From IMG/VR virus record IMGVR_UViG_3300043788_000023, positions 62,001 to 126,000 of that record: DNA of 64,000 nt; one strand, given 5' to 3'. Every line of letters begins with the position of its first letter. Position 1 is the first letter of the stretch. A program made the position numbers and the translations under genes. Positions 1 to 8,235 of the stretch are shown one piece after another. The notes under the pieces were generated by a model. The model made no database searches and had not been told where the DNA came from. It saw only the letters and a list, made by a program, of their open reading frames with translations. Source of the DNA: a virus.

Positions 1-84
1 GATCCGCCGCTACTCGGTGAGTTCCGAATCAAGGTGTCAGACCCGGACTTTGACCACATGTTCGTGAGCCGGGCGAACCGCTAG
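1..84 (+). CDS. C-terminal end of an unknown plus-strand gene (partial)
   Basis: An open frame enters from the left edge and ends at a TAG at 82-84. It encodes 27 residues ending in HMFVSRANR. The stop overlaps the stop of the converging minus-strand gene by a few bases, which is the tight packing seen elsewhere in the window. There is too little sequence to assign a function, and the open frame could be chance. Confidence 0.35.
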   Translation, partial: DPPLLGEFRIKVSDPDFDHMFVSRANR

Positions 85-455
85 ACTTTTTCTTTGGCGG
101 ATTTCTCGGCTTCTTCAACCTTCTCAATCAGTTGTTCCGCCATCACTTCGGTCACAATCATCTCAAGCTGGTCGCTCGGAATCTTGGCGTACCAGTTGCC
201 GTTCCACTGAATAGGCAACGACAGCTTCCGTATCAAGTGACCCAATTCCTGCTCCATCGCATAGTGAAACCCGCAGCCCATGTAAAGCACCTTGGACAGT
301 TTGCCGATGCGGGGGGCGATGTCGGTCAAGAGCCGCATCTGCATTTCCTCACGCCACTCGTTGTACTTGTCGGCTTCGGCGAGAAGGACGGCAGAATTCT
401 CACGCCACTTTTCGTAGGTCATTTCCGGCAGCTTCAATTTGTTGTCGTCGCTCAT
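81..455 (-). CDS. Hypothetical protein, 124 aa
   Basis: A soluble, charged protein that I do not recognise. The N-terminal half is helical and rich in Glu/Lys/Trp. A short central segment (LYMGCGFHYAMEQELGHL) is followed by a C-terminal amphipathic helix ending in Lys/Glu repeats. Support for the gene comes from the promoter candidate just upstream (462-491), which has the same layout as two other promoters in the window. The -10 box ends only six bases before the ATG and no Shine-Dalgarno fits between them. The message may therefore be leaderless, or the true start may lie further in. Confidence 0.7.
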   Translation of the reverse strand: MSDDNKLKLPEMTYEKWRENSAVLLAEADKYNEWREEMQMRLLTDIAPRIGKLSKVLYMGCGFHYAMEQELGHLIRKLSLPIQWNGNWYAKIPSDQLEMIVTEVMAEQLIEKVEEAEKSAKEKV

Positions 456-461
456 ACCATC

Positions 462-491
462 AGTATACAGCGAGCGGGGAGGTATTGTCCA
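462..491 (-). promoter_or_regulatory. Conserved phage promoter P1
   Basis: On the minus strand: TGGACA (491-486), an 18-base spacer, TATACT (467-462). Both boxes, the spacer length and the flanking GC before TGGACA and GCTG before TATACT match P2 (2197-2226), and largely P3 (30673-30702). It reads into the gene at 81-455. Confidence 0.75.
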
Positions 492-495
492 GCCC

Positions 496-510
496 TAAGA
501 CGTTGAAAAC
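496..510 (+). repeat. 15-base repeat beside promoter P1, copy 1
   Basis: TAAGACGTTGAAAAC lies 4 bases beyond the -35 box of P1. An identical 15-mer occurs at 30643-30657, 15 bases from the -35 box of P3. Both copies are in plus orientation although the two promoters point in opposite directions. Possibly a regulator site. Confidence 0.5.
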
Positions 511-517
511 AAGGTTC

Positions 518-658
518 TTAATCTTTGGGGATGCGGAAAATCAGACTCAGGAGGGAGACCCAAATCCAGTCTATCGCAAGGAAGATGCCTAGAACGCAGA
601 GCACGAGAAAGGCGCAACCGAACGCCAGCAGTAAGTCGGAGAATAGGTTGAACAGCAT
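518..658 (-). CDS. Small single-span membrane protein, 46 aa
   Basis: An ATG at 658 opens a 46-codon frame ending TAA at 518. The product starts MLFNLFSDLLLAFGCAFLV and is almost entirely hydrophobic (one long or two short membrane segments), ending in a short polar tail (RIPKD). Its start overlaps the last base positions of the upstream gene at 659-844, suggesting translational coupling. Function unknown; small inner-membrane phage proteins in such positions can be superinfection-exclusion or lysis accessories, but nothing specific is visible. Confidence 0.55.
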   Translation of the reverse strand: MLFNLFSDLLLAFGCAFLVLCVLGIFLAIDWIWVSLLSLIFRIPKD

Positions 659-844
659 TTATTGAATTGGCTCTACTCGGTACTCTCTCAATAACCCCGT
701 TATGACGCCGTCTTTACGGTTTTGCTTTCTTGCCCAGCGTTCCGCTGCCCCAAATGTCATAAACTCGGCACGTTTCCCGTTCTTGAGATCGGCGTCGTAC
801 TCACACTTCATCAGCAGGTTGATCCACACGATCTTGAATTTCAT
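659..844 (-). CDS. Hypothetical protein, 61 aa
   Basis: A small basic protein (pattern FMTFGAAERWARKQNRKDG), lacking Cys/His metal sites except one Cys. The segment around AAERWA resembles short phage proteins that carry a 'phenylalanine/tryptophan plus basic helix' core, but I cannot place it in a family. It sits directly against the lipoprotein gene on its upstream side (845) and overlaps the small membrane gene downstream, so it is probably in the same transcript. Confidence 0.6.
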   Translation of the reverse strand: MKFKIVWINLLMKCEYDADLKNGKRAEFMTFGAAERWARKQNRKDGVITGLLREYRVEPIQ

Positions 845-1258
845 CTAAGCTTTTCTCGTCGGGAAGTCGGTTCTGTTGTCTGGCTTTTCCTTGGGTTTAG
901 GTTCGCCCTTCTTGGGGGTGGCGAAGTCAATCACCACCACTGACACGGGGATGCCCTGCACTCCAAGGCTCCCTCCGGGGGTTGTTTCCGTTGCGAAATT
1001 GGCGAAGTCCAGAAAGAAGGCGTCCACCGAATCTTTGTGAAGATACACGGTGAGGTACGAATGTTCCTCGCCGTTGAGCAAATCCGTTTCGCCGCAGATC
1101 GCAACACGCACGGCAAGGTGTTCAGACAGCACGTACCGCTTGATCAGTGCCTCTCTCGCCGATAGGAGTTTCTCCATCGTGTGGTCGGGCTGCGACTGCG
1201 CGGCGCAAGAGGAGGTCAGCACCAGTGCTAGGGCAGCGGCTATCAGGACTCTTTTCAT
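845..1258 (-). CDS. Putative lipoprotein, 137 aa
   Basis: Seen: a classic type II signal peptide (MKRVLIAAALALVLTSSCAA) with the lipobox ending at Cys18. The mature chain has a mixed alpha/beta look, an Asn/Glu-rich centre and a charged C-terminus with Pro/Lys repeats. Inferred: lipidated and anchored in a Gram-negative envelope, facing the periplasm or surface. Phage lipoproteins of this size commonly block secondary infection, but no family was recognised. The gene is packed against 659-844 downstream and 1261-1500 upstream. Confidence 0.7.
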   Translation of the reverse strand: MKRVLIAAALALVLTSSCAAQSQPDHTMEKLLSAREALIKRYVLSEHLAVRVAICGETDLLNGEEHSYLTVYLHKDSVDAFFLDFANFATETTPGGSLGVQGIPVSVVVIDFATPKKGEPKPKEKPDNRTDFPTRKA

Positions 1259-1260
1259 GA

Positions 1261-1500
1261 CTACTCCTCCAAAAAGGACTTTAGGGCGAAACTCATGACC
1301 GCGATTAAGAGAAATGCAGCAAGTGCAGCGTACTCGGCGGCACGGTCGGGTGCTACTCCAAAGATAGAGTAGAATACGCTGTAAAGCAAGAAATTAACGA
1401 CCAGTGCGAAAAGCACCAAGATCATCCGGTGAGGGGAACGGACACGGTACGAGACGCTGTGATGTTCTTTGGCGGCGGTTAGGGTGGTGGGTGGCTTCAC
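1261..1500 (-). CDS. Two-span membrane protein, 79 aa
   Basis: The N-terminal 25 residues are polar and basic (likely cytoplasmic). Two hydrophobic helices follow: about residues 26-48 (MILVLFALVVNFLLYSVFYS) and 54-74 (AAEYAALAAFLLIAVMSFAL), with a short acidic loop between them. Not recognised. It is encoded immediately upstream of the lipoprotein gene and abuts the 224-aa gene at 1502, so it is co-transcribed from P2. A holin-like role is conceivable from topology but no lysis gene is adjacent. Confidence 0.6.
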   Translation of the reverse strand: MKPPTTLTAAKEHHSVSYRVRSPHRMILVLFALVVNFLLYSVFYSIFGVAPDRAAEYAALAAFLLIAVMSFALKSFLEE

Positions 1501-1501
1501 G

Positions 1502-2176
1502 TTACCTCCGTCCTACGAACTGCGACTTGAACTGTTTTTCGGCAACGCCATAACGGGCGGTGACGTAGTTGCTGCCGCCGCCAGACTCACGAGAATCCTG
1601 ATTGTACTCGTCGTTGCCGACAATCTCGCCGCCAGTGCCACGAGTCCAGACCACACGGTTGAGGCGGTTGAAGAACTCTCTGCCCATCGCATTAGAACGG
1701 GCACGTTCTACGCTGTGGTTGTTCTCGGAAACCTGCCAAATGACAAGGCGCAAATCCTTCTTGAAGCCGATGCCAGCTTCGTTGCCGACCGGAATGACGG
1801 TCGCACTCTGTTTGAGTGGGGCAAACTGGCTCTTCTTCGGAGCCTTCGGCTTACGGCTGCGCTGCCACGTAAACCCCTTGCCCTCAATTTCTTTCTTCTC
1901 GTTTGGGAAGATGGCGTCCGTAATTTCATAACCACCGTCAACGTCGCCGATGTACTGGCGCATGCTGCCGTTGGTGAGCATATTCTCAAGAGAGGCGTGG
2001 TAATCGTAGCCCCGCTTGCCCTTGCCGAGTTCTTTGAGGTTGACGTAGAGATGTTGAGCGTGGTTGAACAGGCGGGACTGCCGTGCGTTGTAGGACGCAA
2101 TCAGGTCGCGTCGGACGGGGCCAAATTCCTTGGTGCTGAGCTTGATTTCGCCTCGTTCCCACTCGTTTCTGCTCAT
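1502..2176 (-). CDS. Hypothetical protein, 224 aa
   Basis: First gene behind promoter P2, with a strong GGAGGG ribosome site 8 bases before the ATG. The protein is soluble and basic, with a Gly/Asn-rich C-terminal third. The centre contains WQRSRKPKAPKKSQF, a possible nucleic-acid-binding patch. No catalytic motif or family is recognisable. Because it opens a small operon with a membrane protein and a lipoprotein, an early or host-takeover role is possible, but that is inference from context only. Confidence 0.75.
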   Translation of the reverse strand: MSRNEWERGEIKLSTKEFGPVRRDLIASYNARQSRLFNHAQHLYVNLKELGKGKRGYDYHASLENMLTNGSMRQYIGDVDGGYEITDAIFPNEKKEIEGKGFTWQRSRKPKAPKKSQFAPLKQSATVIPVGNEAGIGFKKDLRLVIWQVSENNHSVERARSNAMGREFFNRLNRVVWTRGTGGEIVGNDEYNQDSRESGGGSNYVTARYGVAEKQFKSQFVGRR

Positions 2177-2196
2177 TCGTCATTCCCTCCAGCTAT

Positions 2197-2226
2197 AGTA
2201 TACAGCGAGGAGGCTCGGAATGTCCA
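2197..2226 (-). promoter_or_regulatory. Conserved phage promoter P2
   Basis: On the minus strand: TGGACA (2226-2221), an 18-base spacer ending CTCGCTG, TATACT (2202-2197). Nearly the same boxes and spacer end as P1. It is followed by a GGAGGG Shine-Dalgarno and the ATG at 2176. Confidence 0.8.
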
Positions 2227-2252
2227 GCCATAAGTGACAGAAAAATAAGAAC

Positions 2253-2468
2253 TTATATGTGATGTGGGGGTCTTACGACCGTCAGAACCACGTGGAATTC
2301 CACGTCTGCATTCTCGGGGGAGGCTAAAACAGTGTCGTATTCTCCCTTGAGTTGGCGGGCTGCTTCCTCAAAGGCTGCGTCCTGCCCGTGATCCGTGCGG
2401 GACGAAGGAGTGACGATGGCGTGCTTTGCGGTGATGCCGGGGACACTTGCGTGACAAAACGTATCCAC
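2253..2468 (-). CDS. Hypothetical protein, 71 aa
   Basis: The start is a GTG at 2468, preceded by AGAGGTG at good spacing. The product has an N-terminal Cys/His-containing stretch, a central acidic helix (EEAARQLKGEY) and a beta-like C-terminus (VEFHVVLTVVRPP). No family recognised. It lies just after the structural gene at 2485-3447 and before P2, so it is probably the last gene of the long virion transcript. Confidence 0.5.
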   Translation of the reverse strand: MDTFCHASVPGITAKHAIVTPSSRTDHGQDAAFEEAARQLKGEYDTVLASPENADVEFHVVLTVVRPPHHI

Positions 2469-2484
2469 GTTGCACCTCTTTTAG

Positions 2485-3447
2485 TTAACGCTTCGCTGCT
2501 GCCGCCTTGTTACCGGGCGTCTCGCCCTTACCCTGAGACTGCGGGATGTTCTTGACGAACTCTTCCGCTGCGGGAGCCTGCGGCGTGCCGGGGGAGACGA
2601 TCTGCGTTAGCGGACGTGTCCTTCCCTGCTTGCCTGCGCCAACTTCGGTCTTGCCTTGAGCCTGCGGAATATCCTTGACGAACGACTCGGCTGATGCCGG
2701 GGTTTCGTTGGCACGACGACGGCGGGCGGATGCGTTCACTGCCTCGCCCTGCGCCTGCGGGATTTCCATCTTCTTCGGGGCTTCGGGCTTACCCTCGCTG
2801 TTGCGGTCGGTCACGAAACCTGCTGCGCCGGGGCCGCTGTTTGCTACACGGGGGACGTCAACCTGCTCGGGAGTCTTGGGCTGTCCACTCTCGTCACGGT
2901 CAGTTGCGAACCAATCGGAGCCAGCGCCTTCCTTGATCTCTTCGTCAACCGGGGCTTCCTCTTCAATACCTTCGGCGATCTCTTCGCCTTCTGCCTCGCC
3001 GTGTTCAATCTCGGCAACGCCTTCCTCGGCGAATGCTTCCTCTGCCGGGGTAGCGTTCAGGTCAACACCAAGCTGATCGGCCGCCAGTTCCAGAGTTCCG
3101 GCGATCTCGTCAAGGCTCTTGTATGCCTCTTGGACTGCCTCGGCGAGCAGTTCGGGGGATTCCTCGGCGTAACGTACGAATTCCTTGGCGTACTTCCGGG
3201 CTGCCGCCACACGAACCTTGAGAGACGCACCCTTGGGGGCTTGGACGAGGTCTAGGTTATCCCTGAGATTCTGAAAGCCCTCGGCTGCTGCTACGCAAAG
3301 CTCAGCCAGCTTGGCGAGCTTCTTCTCAAAGTCGGTCGCGCCTTCCGTTGCGGCGTGGCGCATCTGCGCCCACTTCGCCTTGGTCGCCGCCTGCTTTTCA
3401 GCCTTGCGGGCTTGGATTTTCTTCAGTAATTCGGCTCGATTTGCCAT
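2485..3447 (-). CDS. Repeat-tailed virion-associated protein, 320 aa
   Basis: The ATG at 3447 (MANRAELLKKIQARKAEKQ) is preferred because AGAGAGAGG precedes it; the longer open frame would run through the upstream gene. The N-terminal 150 residues are helical and charged. The acidic middle (EEGVAEIEHGEAEGEEIAEG) is followed by a C-terminal tail with four related segments. Two have the form F-x-TDR-(D/N)-x-x-G-x-P ending VPRVA or IPQAQG; two are shorter (FVKDIPQAQG, FVKNIPQSQG). One TDRDE segment recurs in the structural protein at 34443-36317. The helical/acidic composition suggests an internal head or scaffold-type protein; not matched to a family. Confidence 0.75.
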   Translation of the reverse strand: MANRAELLKKIQARKAEKQAATKAKWAQMRHAATEGATDFEKKLAKLAELCVAAAEGFQNLRDNLDLVQAPKGASLKVRVAAARKYAKEFVRYAEESPELLAEAVQEAYKSLDEIAGTLELAADQLGVDLNATPAEEAFAEEGVAEIEHGEAEGEEIAEGIEEEAPVDEEIKEGAGSDWFATDRDESGQPKTPEQVDVPRVANSGPGAAGFVTDRNSEGKPEAPKKMEIPQAQGEAVNASARRRRANETPASAESFVKDIPQAQGKTEVGAGKQGRTRPLTQIVSPGTPQAPAAEEFVKNIPQSQGKGETPGNKAAAAKR

Positions 3448-3478
3448 AGATAGCCTCTCTCTTAATGGGTTCCGTAGC

Positions 3479-6400
3479 TTAAATGTCCTGTGCCAAGTCC
3501 AAATCGCAATCCTCGCAGAGCCACCCCGCAGCAGGCTGTGTTGGGTCTGAGGCACTTGAAAAATCCTCGGACACACGCCACTGTACGTCGGGTTTCTCCA
3601 AGCCACACTGTTCGCACTTTGCCATGTGCGGCGGCCATGTCTTGCGTTCTTCCTCGGTGTACATCTCCGGGTTAGCCAGAGCTTCTGGGTCAATTTCGCC
3701 GCTGAACCCTGCATCCGCCATAAGACGGTGTTCTTCCGCCGTGATCAGAGCGCCCATCATGTGATACTTGGCGTTTGGAAGTTCCGGCTCAACGGTGTGC
3801 TTTTTCACGAGCGGTTGCTTCCCGCTCCCGTTTCCTGGGTCCTCTTCACTCGGCATGATCGCCACGGTAGTGCCGCCCGGTGCGGCGGGCTGTACCTGCG
3901 GACGGACGAGGTTCATCTGCTGCTGCACGTTCGGGGGAGGCGGCGCTGCGGGTGCAGCAGCGGCGTCTTTCATTCCAGTCAGCAAGCCGTTGGTGGAAGG
4001 ACCGCTAGTCCTGTGCTCGTAGAAATTCTCACGCCAGAGATCACCAGCGCCACGGTCATCGTCATTGCCGCTGTTAGACCCTGCTGCGGTCTTCTGTTGC
4101 GAACGGTACCAGAGATCAACTTCCTTGTCCATGGCGTCGTCTGTGTCTTGGTATGGAATGTCTTCCTCGTAGTCTTTGCGGGACCACATCGGCTTTTGCA
4201 TCCACCAAGACGCGCCGTGCCACTCCTCGTCCTTGGTCCAGCCGTGCGCTACCAGCCACTCTTCCTTCTTGTCCTGCGGAAGGACGAACAGAATGTCAAG
4301 GTTGTACTCGTCGGGAATAGCCTCTTCCCCGCCAGCAGCGGTGTGCTGCTCAGTCTCTTCAAATACGGACTCGCACTTCGGGCAGATGTAATCTTTCTTG
4401 GGTGCAGCAACACCACTCGGGTCGGAAAGCTCGTTCAGGCGCAGCGGAGTTCCGCAGTCCGGGCAAGGTATCTCAGACTCGGGCAGGGTGCGGACGAAAG
4501 CACGTTCCTCTTCATCCAACCTCCCGCCTATCCATTCCAGCCCTGACTGCTTGTCAAACTGATCCAAGCGTTCCGCCTCGTACATGGCGTCAACATCCGG
4601 CTCGGGACCTTCCTCAAACTCTCCACCGACTTCGCCCATTCTCTCAATGGCACTCCACTCGTCGCCGGGCATCTCACGGTAGTCACGCACGGGACTGCCG
4701 GACACCAATCCGCCCGTGTAAGTGAACTCGTCGCAGTCATCGCACCAAATCTTGTAAGTTTCGGGATCAGGCGCATCAATTTCCACATTGGAGCCGTGGC
4801 ACTTCGGGCACGTAATTTCCTCAGGGTCGGCGCTTGCCATATTGGACATCTCACCCTCGGTGCCTGGCGGAACGTTCACAATTTTCGGCGTGATGCCGGG
4901 TGTGCGTGGCGCAGTCATCGGTGCATTCGGGCTGTGCGGTCCGGGGGCTTGGTCAATCGCTTCGGGCACAGCCATAGGCTCGCCCTTGCCGGGAGTATTC
5001 GGCGTTGTCACGTTCTGTTCCTGCATCGTGACCGTGGTGTTACCGCTGCCCTGCGCCTTCTTTCCAGTCAGCGGAAGAGGCTTCGGCGAACGGCGTGGGA
5101 TCATACGCTTCTCTACTTCAACTGGTTTGGTCTCACGAACAAGCTCTGGCGATTCAACCCCGGTTGGAGATACAGGGAACACTGCTTGCGAACCGCAGGT
5201 CTCGCACCCGCCGCCCTTGTTGTCAAGCAGACCAACCGCACCGCAGTCCATGCACTGCCAGTTTCCCGTCTCGGATTCACGGGTTTGTAGTGGATGGGTT
5301 GGAATGACAGGGTCTTGGGGACGCTTGTGCAAAGGCGTGGGCTTTCTGGGTTCATCAATGTTGAGAAGAGAGGAAGGGTCCACAGCCTTTTTGCCCAAAC
5401 TGGGAAGCCCGCCAGAAACCGTGCGGTAGTCCATTTCTGACTTCCGAGGCTTGAGGATAGCTTCTGTGTCTGCCTCCCATTGCTTTCTGTTCTTCCGCTT
5501 TGCTTCTGCTTTGCGTTCCTTCTCTTTCTGAGGATCACACCCTTTGAGGTGCCTCTCCAACAAGTCATGCCGAATCCTGCGAGAGCAGCGGGGGCACTCT
5601 TCGTTGTGCATATCGCCAGCCGCCATGCGGGGTTCCCTGAGTTCCGTTGTGTCCGACTCGCCCGACACGTACGCCGTGTCCGGGTAGGTTTCGTTGCTGA
5701 TTGCCTGACCGTCCGCATCGTTGAATTCGTGCGGGAGCATTGCCTTCTTGCCAGCGGTGTTCATGCCACGTAGGAAGTCCTTATCGGTGTCCTGCTCAAT
5801 CTGGCTCAGTGTGTCGTCAATCTTGCTGGGTGCAGCATACCCTTCTTGTTCACGCTCGGGGTAGAACGCCTTCCATTCATCAATGATGTCGGACTGTCCC
5901 TTGCCGTCTTCCTCATGCTCCAAGATCATCTGGTTGAGGTACTGGTAGCCTTCGGTAGTTAGCGGGTTCTCCAAGAATTCACCGCAATGGGCGCAGTGCT
6001 CGGGTCCGTCGGATTCTTGGTTGTAGTATGGACCCTTCGGGTACTTGTCGGAGTCGTAGGATGCTTCGTCGCTCGGGTTAGCAGGCGTGTAGCCCTTCTT
6101 GTCAAGACGACGCTTCAGTGCATCGCCGCAAGCCTCACAGTAAACGTCGGACTGGTAAATATACTCGCCCTTGCCGGGGTTGTACGCCGCCTTCTCCATG
6201 GCGAACTTGTGCGCCACACTTGCGAGGATCGGGTCTTTCTCTTCCGGCACAAGGTAGGCAGGCTGCGCATGACGGCGTGGTTGTAGCCTTCCGGCGTTTG
6301 TGAAGGAGAACGCATGCTCCTTGAGCCATTGTTCGTCGGTCTGTAGCGGAATCGTGGGGTGCTGGTGTCCCTCGGCCGAGTTCGTGTTGACGTACGGCTC

Positions 6401-7918
6401 GTTCCGCACATCGCACTTGTCGCAGTGATAGACCTCGCCACGACGCTTGTTGTCCGAGGTCCAGCGATAGATGAAGGCGTCCTGCACCTGCCTGATCATG
6501 TCAGGCGTAAGCTGGTCGCCACGTATCAACCTTGCAGTCTTGCTGGCGGCTTCTTTCATGTTGCCGCCGCAGTGCGGGCACTGGAGGTTGTTGCTGTCGG
6601 AACCGTTGCTAGTGCGGTGGCACTTCATGCAGGTGAACTTCTCGTCCTTGGCTCCGACCTTGGCAGCTTCGGACACGCTTTCGGTCGGCTGGTGGATGTC
6701 AGGGTCTACGACATCCGGGTTCTCGGTGTTGGAAATCGCTTCCGTGAAGTCACCCTCAACTCCAGCAGTGTTCAGCGAGGAAACCATGGCTGGCCGTGCG
6801 CGTTCCTTATGGCGACGATCTTTGCGTTCACGCTGGGTGCGCTCGTTGCGGATGACATTCATCAGGTCAACGAAAATGTTCTTGTCCCCAAGTTCGTCGC
6901 TGTGGGACGTGATGAACTGTTCAATCATGTCGGGAAGGCGGCCGAAGTAGTCCTTGAACGAACCGAAGCTCAGCCCAGTTGTTTTGATCCACTCTTGCTC
7001 AAGGTCGCTGCGTTTGACGTCTGCGTCTTCGTCCGTCTGGAGGATGCGCCAGAAGATGTCAAACATCAGAATGAAGCTGTCGGCTGCCTTCTGACCCTGA
7101 GTCTCCCCCAGCCACTTGGCGAAGCCTTGGCGGAACTTCGTGATGTCCCTCTTCGCTTCCACGCTTTGGAACTCGGTCTCGCCGACGCCGTACTCCTCGG
7201 TGTCAAGGATGTTGACTTCCCCCTCGCTCTCGTCGGTCATGCCCGGCTGCCACATGGATACTTCTTCTTCCGGGTTACGTGCGTTGATCTTGTTCTGCAT
7301 CTCCTCAACGCGGAGGAAGAAAGCACGGGTAAGCCACTCGGTGAGCTTGGACGCGGCGTTCTGCCTGTTCACGCCGAGGCTCTTTGACTTGGCAACGAAC
7401 TGCGAAAGCGTGTCGCGTTCGCCGAGGACGTTGAACAGCATCTCGCCGATGAGTTCGTCCTTGATAATCTGTTGATCCTCGGCATCGCCACGTCCGTGGA
7501 CGTAGAGTTTGGAGGAGATGGACTTCTGGAGGAAATTGGCCCAGCGGAAAGCCTGACCGTCACGCCCCACGGGGAATGGCAGGGGGCTGTCCTTGTGCTG
7601 TTCGTTGTAGCGTTCAATGTACGAGTTGATGTACAGGTCAAAATCGCGGTTGTAGGCGAGGTGGTACTTTAGCCATGCTGCAAAACGTGCAGTGGCGGCG
7701 GCAACAGGGCGGAAATTGTGAGGCGTCTGGACAGGCTGCCCTTGGAGGTTCGCCAGCTTGACGGCGTAACCGTCCGGCCCGGCGATCTTCGACGCTACGC
7801 GGTAGACGGAACCGTCGATGCCTCTTACGATCTGACCCGGCTCCGGGGAGGGAAGCTTGGCGGACGCTGCCTTCGGCTGACGGTCATCGTCACCGAAGAT
7901 CAACGCTGCATACTTCAT
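3479..7918 (-). CDS. Giant multi-zinc-ribbon virion protein, 1479 aa
   Basis: Residues 1-60 form a small beta region (QIVRGIDGSVYRVASKI). About 80-370 is helical with DAEDQQIIKDELIGEMLF and a second segment near 300-340, faintly like sigma-70 regions 2 and 4; I would not call it sigma. From 430 onward there are eight Cys-rich modules, mostly paired CxxC: C430/433+447/450, C499/502, C594/597+642/645, C775/778 with a trailing His/Cys, C889/892+905/908, C1037/1040+1059/1062, C1152/1155+1179/1182 and C1435/1438+1467/1470. They are joined by acidic or Pro-rich linkers. Short SKTA/GKKA/QKTA motifs (459, 723, 842, 952, 1275) sit between modules and recur in other virion proteins. It lies among structural genes. 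Function unknown; likely an internal or injected protein. Confidence 0.85.
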   Translation of the reverse strand: MKYAALIFGDDDRQPKAASAKLPSPEPGQIVRGIDGSVYRVASKIAGPDGYAVKLANLQGQPVQTPHNFRPVAAATARFAAWLKYHLAYNRDFDLYINSYIERYNEQHKDSPLPFPVGRDGQAFRWANFLQKSISSKLYVHGRGDAEDQQIIKDELIGEMLFNVLGERDTLSQFVAKSKSLGVNRQNAASKLTEWLTRAFFLRVEEMQNKINARNPEEEVSMWQPGMTDESEGEVNILDTEEYGVGETEFQSVEAKRDITKFRQGFAKWLGETQGQKAADSFILMFDIFWRILQTDEDADVKRSDLEQEWIKTTGLSFGSFKDYFGRLPDMIEQFITSHSDELGDKNIFVDLMNVIRNERTQRERKDRRHKERARPAMVSSLNTAGVEGDFTEAISNTENPDVVDPDIHQPTESVSEAAKVGAKDEKFTCMKCHRTSNGSDSNNLQCPHCGGNMKEAASKTARLIRGDQLTPDMIRQVQDAFIYRWTSDNKRRGEVYHCDKCDVRNEPYVNTNSAEGHQHPTIPLQTDEQWLKEHAFSFTNAGRLQPRRHAQPAYLVPEEKDPILASVAHKFAMEKAAYNPGKGEYIYQSDVYCEACGDALKRRLDKKGYTPANPSDEASYDSDKYPKGPYYNQESDGPEHCAHCGEFLENPLTTEGYQYLNQMILEHEEDGKGQSDIIDEWKAFYPEREQEGYAAPSKIDDTLSQIEQDTDKDFLRGMNTAGKKAMLPHEFNDADGQAISNETYPDTAYVSGESDTTELREPRMAAGDMHNEECPRCSRRIRHDLLERHLKGCDPQKEKERKAEAKRKNRKQWEADTEAILKPRKSEMDYRTVSGGLPSLGKKAVDPSSLLNIDEPRKPTPLHKRPQDPVIPTHPLQTRESETGNWQCMDCGAVGLLDNKGGGCETCGSQAVFPVSPTGVESPELVRETKPVEVEKRMIPRRSPKPLPLTGKKAQGSGNTTVTMQEQNVTTPNTPGKGEPMAVPEAIDQAPGPHSPNAPMTAPRTPGITPKIVNVPPGTEGEMSNMASADPEEITCPKCHGSNVEIDAPDPETYKIWCDDCDEFTYTGGLVSGSPVRDYREMPGDEWSAIERMGEVGGEFEEGPEPDVDAMYEAERLDQFDKQSGLEWIGGRLDEEERAFVRTLPESEIPCPDCGTPLRLNELSDPSGVAAPKKDYICPKCESVFEETEQHTAAGGEEAIPDEYNLDILFVLPQDKKEEWLVAHGWTKDEEWHGASWWMQKPMWSRKDYEEDIPYQDTDDAMDKEVDLWYRSQQKTAAGSNSGNDDDRGAGDLWRENFYEHRTSGPSTNGLLTGMKDAAAAPAAPPPPNVQQQMNLVRPQVQPAAPGGTTVAIMPSEEDPGNGSGKQPLVKKHTVEPELPNAKYHMMGALITAEEHRLMADAGFSGEIDPEALANPEMYTEEERKTWPPHMAKCEQCGLEKPDVQWRVSEDFSSASDPTQPAAGWLCEDCDLDLAQDI

Positions 7919-7930
7919 CTGCTCCCTCTC

Positions 7931-8167
7931 TTAGTCGAGGATTTTGTCGTTCGGGTCAAAGTCCTGACCAGCGTCTTCCTTCAGCGCCGACTGGAGGAGG
8001 TCAAGGTACTCGTCGTGATCCTTGAACGCCTGCGGTGCCTCGGGTGCGCCGTTCTGATCGCGAACGTCGCCTGCTGCTGCGGACTTGGTGCCGGACATCT
8101 TGTCGTACTCGGACGCGAACAGCGAGTTCATGTTGTCAGCGTCGATTTTGGCGATCTTTTTTGCCAT
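7931..8167 (-). CDS. Small acidic virion-region protein, 78 aa
   Basis: The start is the ATG at 8167 (MAKKIAKIDADNMNSLFAS), preceded by AAGGAGCAAAG; the longer frame has no ribosome site. The product is acidic with a basic N-terminus and a C-terminal helix (DEYLDLLQSALKEDAGQ) ending in NDKILD. It lies 12 bases upstream of the 1479-residue gene and is very probably co-translated with it. No family recognised; a chaperone-like or scaffold role is possible. Confidence 0.65.
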   Translation of the reverse strand: MAKKIAKIDADNMNSLFASEYDKMSGTKSAAAGDVRDQNGAPEAPQAFKDHDEYLDLLQSALKEDAGQDFDPNDKILD

Positions 8168-8235
8168 GGTCTTTGCTCCTTGCAAGGGGCGGGGATAGTT
8201 TCCCCTACAGAAGGGGCGGAAATACGAGTTTTGCA

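Noticed and set aside
1469-2233. Long plus-strand open frame of 254 codons opposite the 224-residue gene
   Set aside because: It lacks a ribosome site, ignores the P2 promoter and the product looks like an antisense shadow (poor, repetitive composition); the minus-strand gene is better supported.
3626-7387. Long plus-strand frames antisense to the 1479-residue gene
   Set aside because: The GC-rich codon pattern of the minus-strand gene leaves open frames on the other strand. The antisense products have no domains, no ribosome sites and Val/Leu/His-rich composition.
3479-7918. Sigma-70-like region in the N-terminal third of the 1479-residue protein
   Set aside because: Only a faint resemblance near residues 120-340, without the conserved aromatic/basic residues of regions 2 and 4; not enough to call it a sigma factor.
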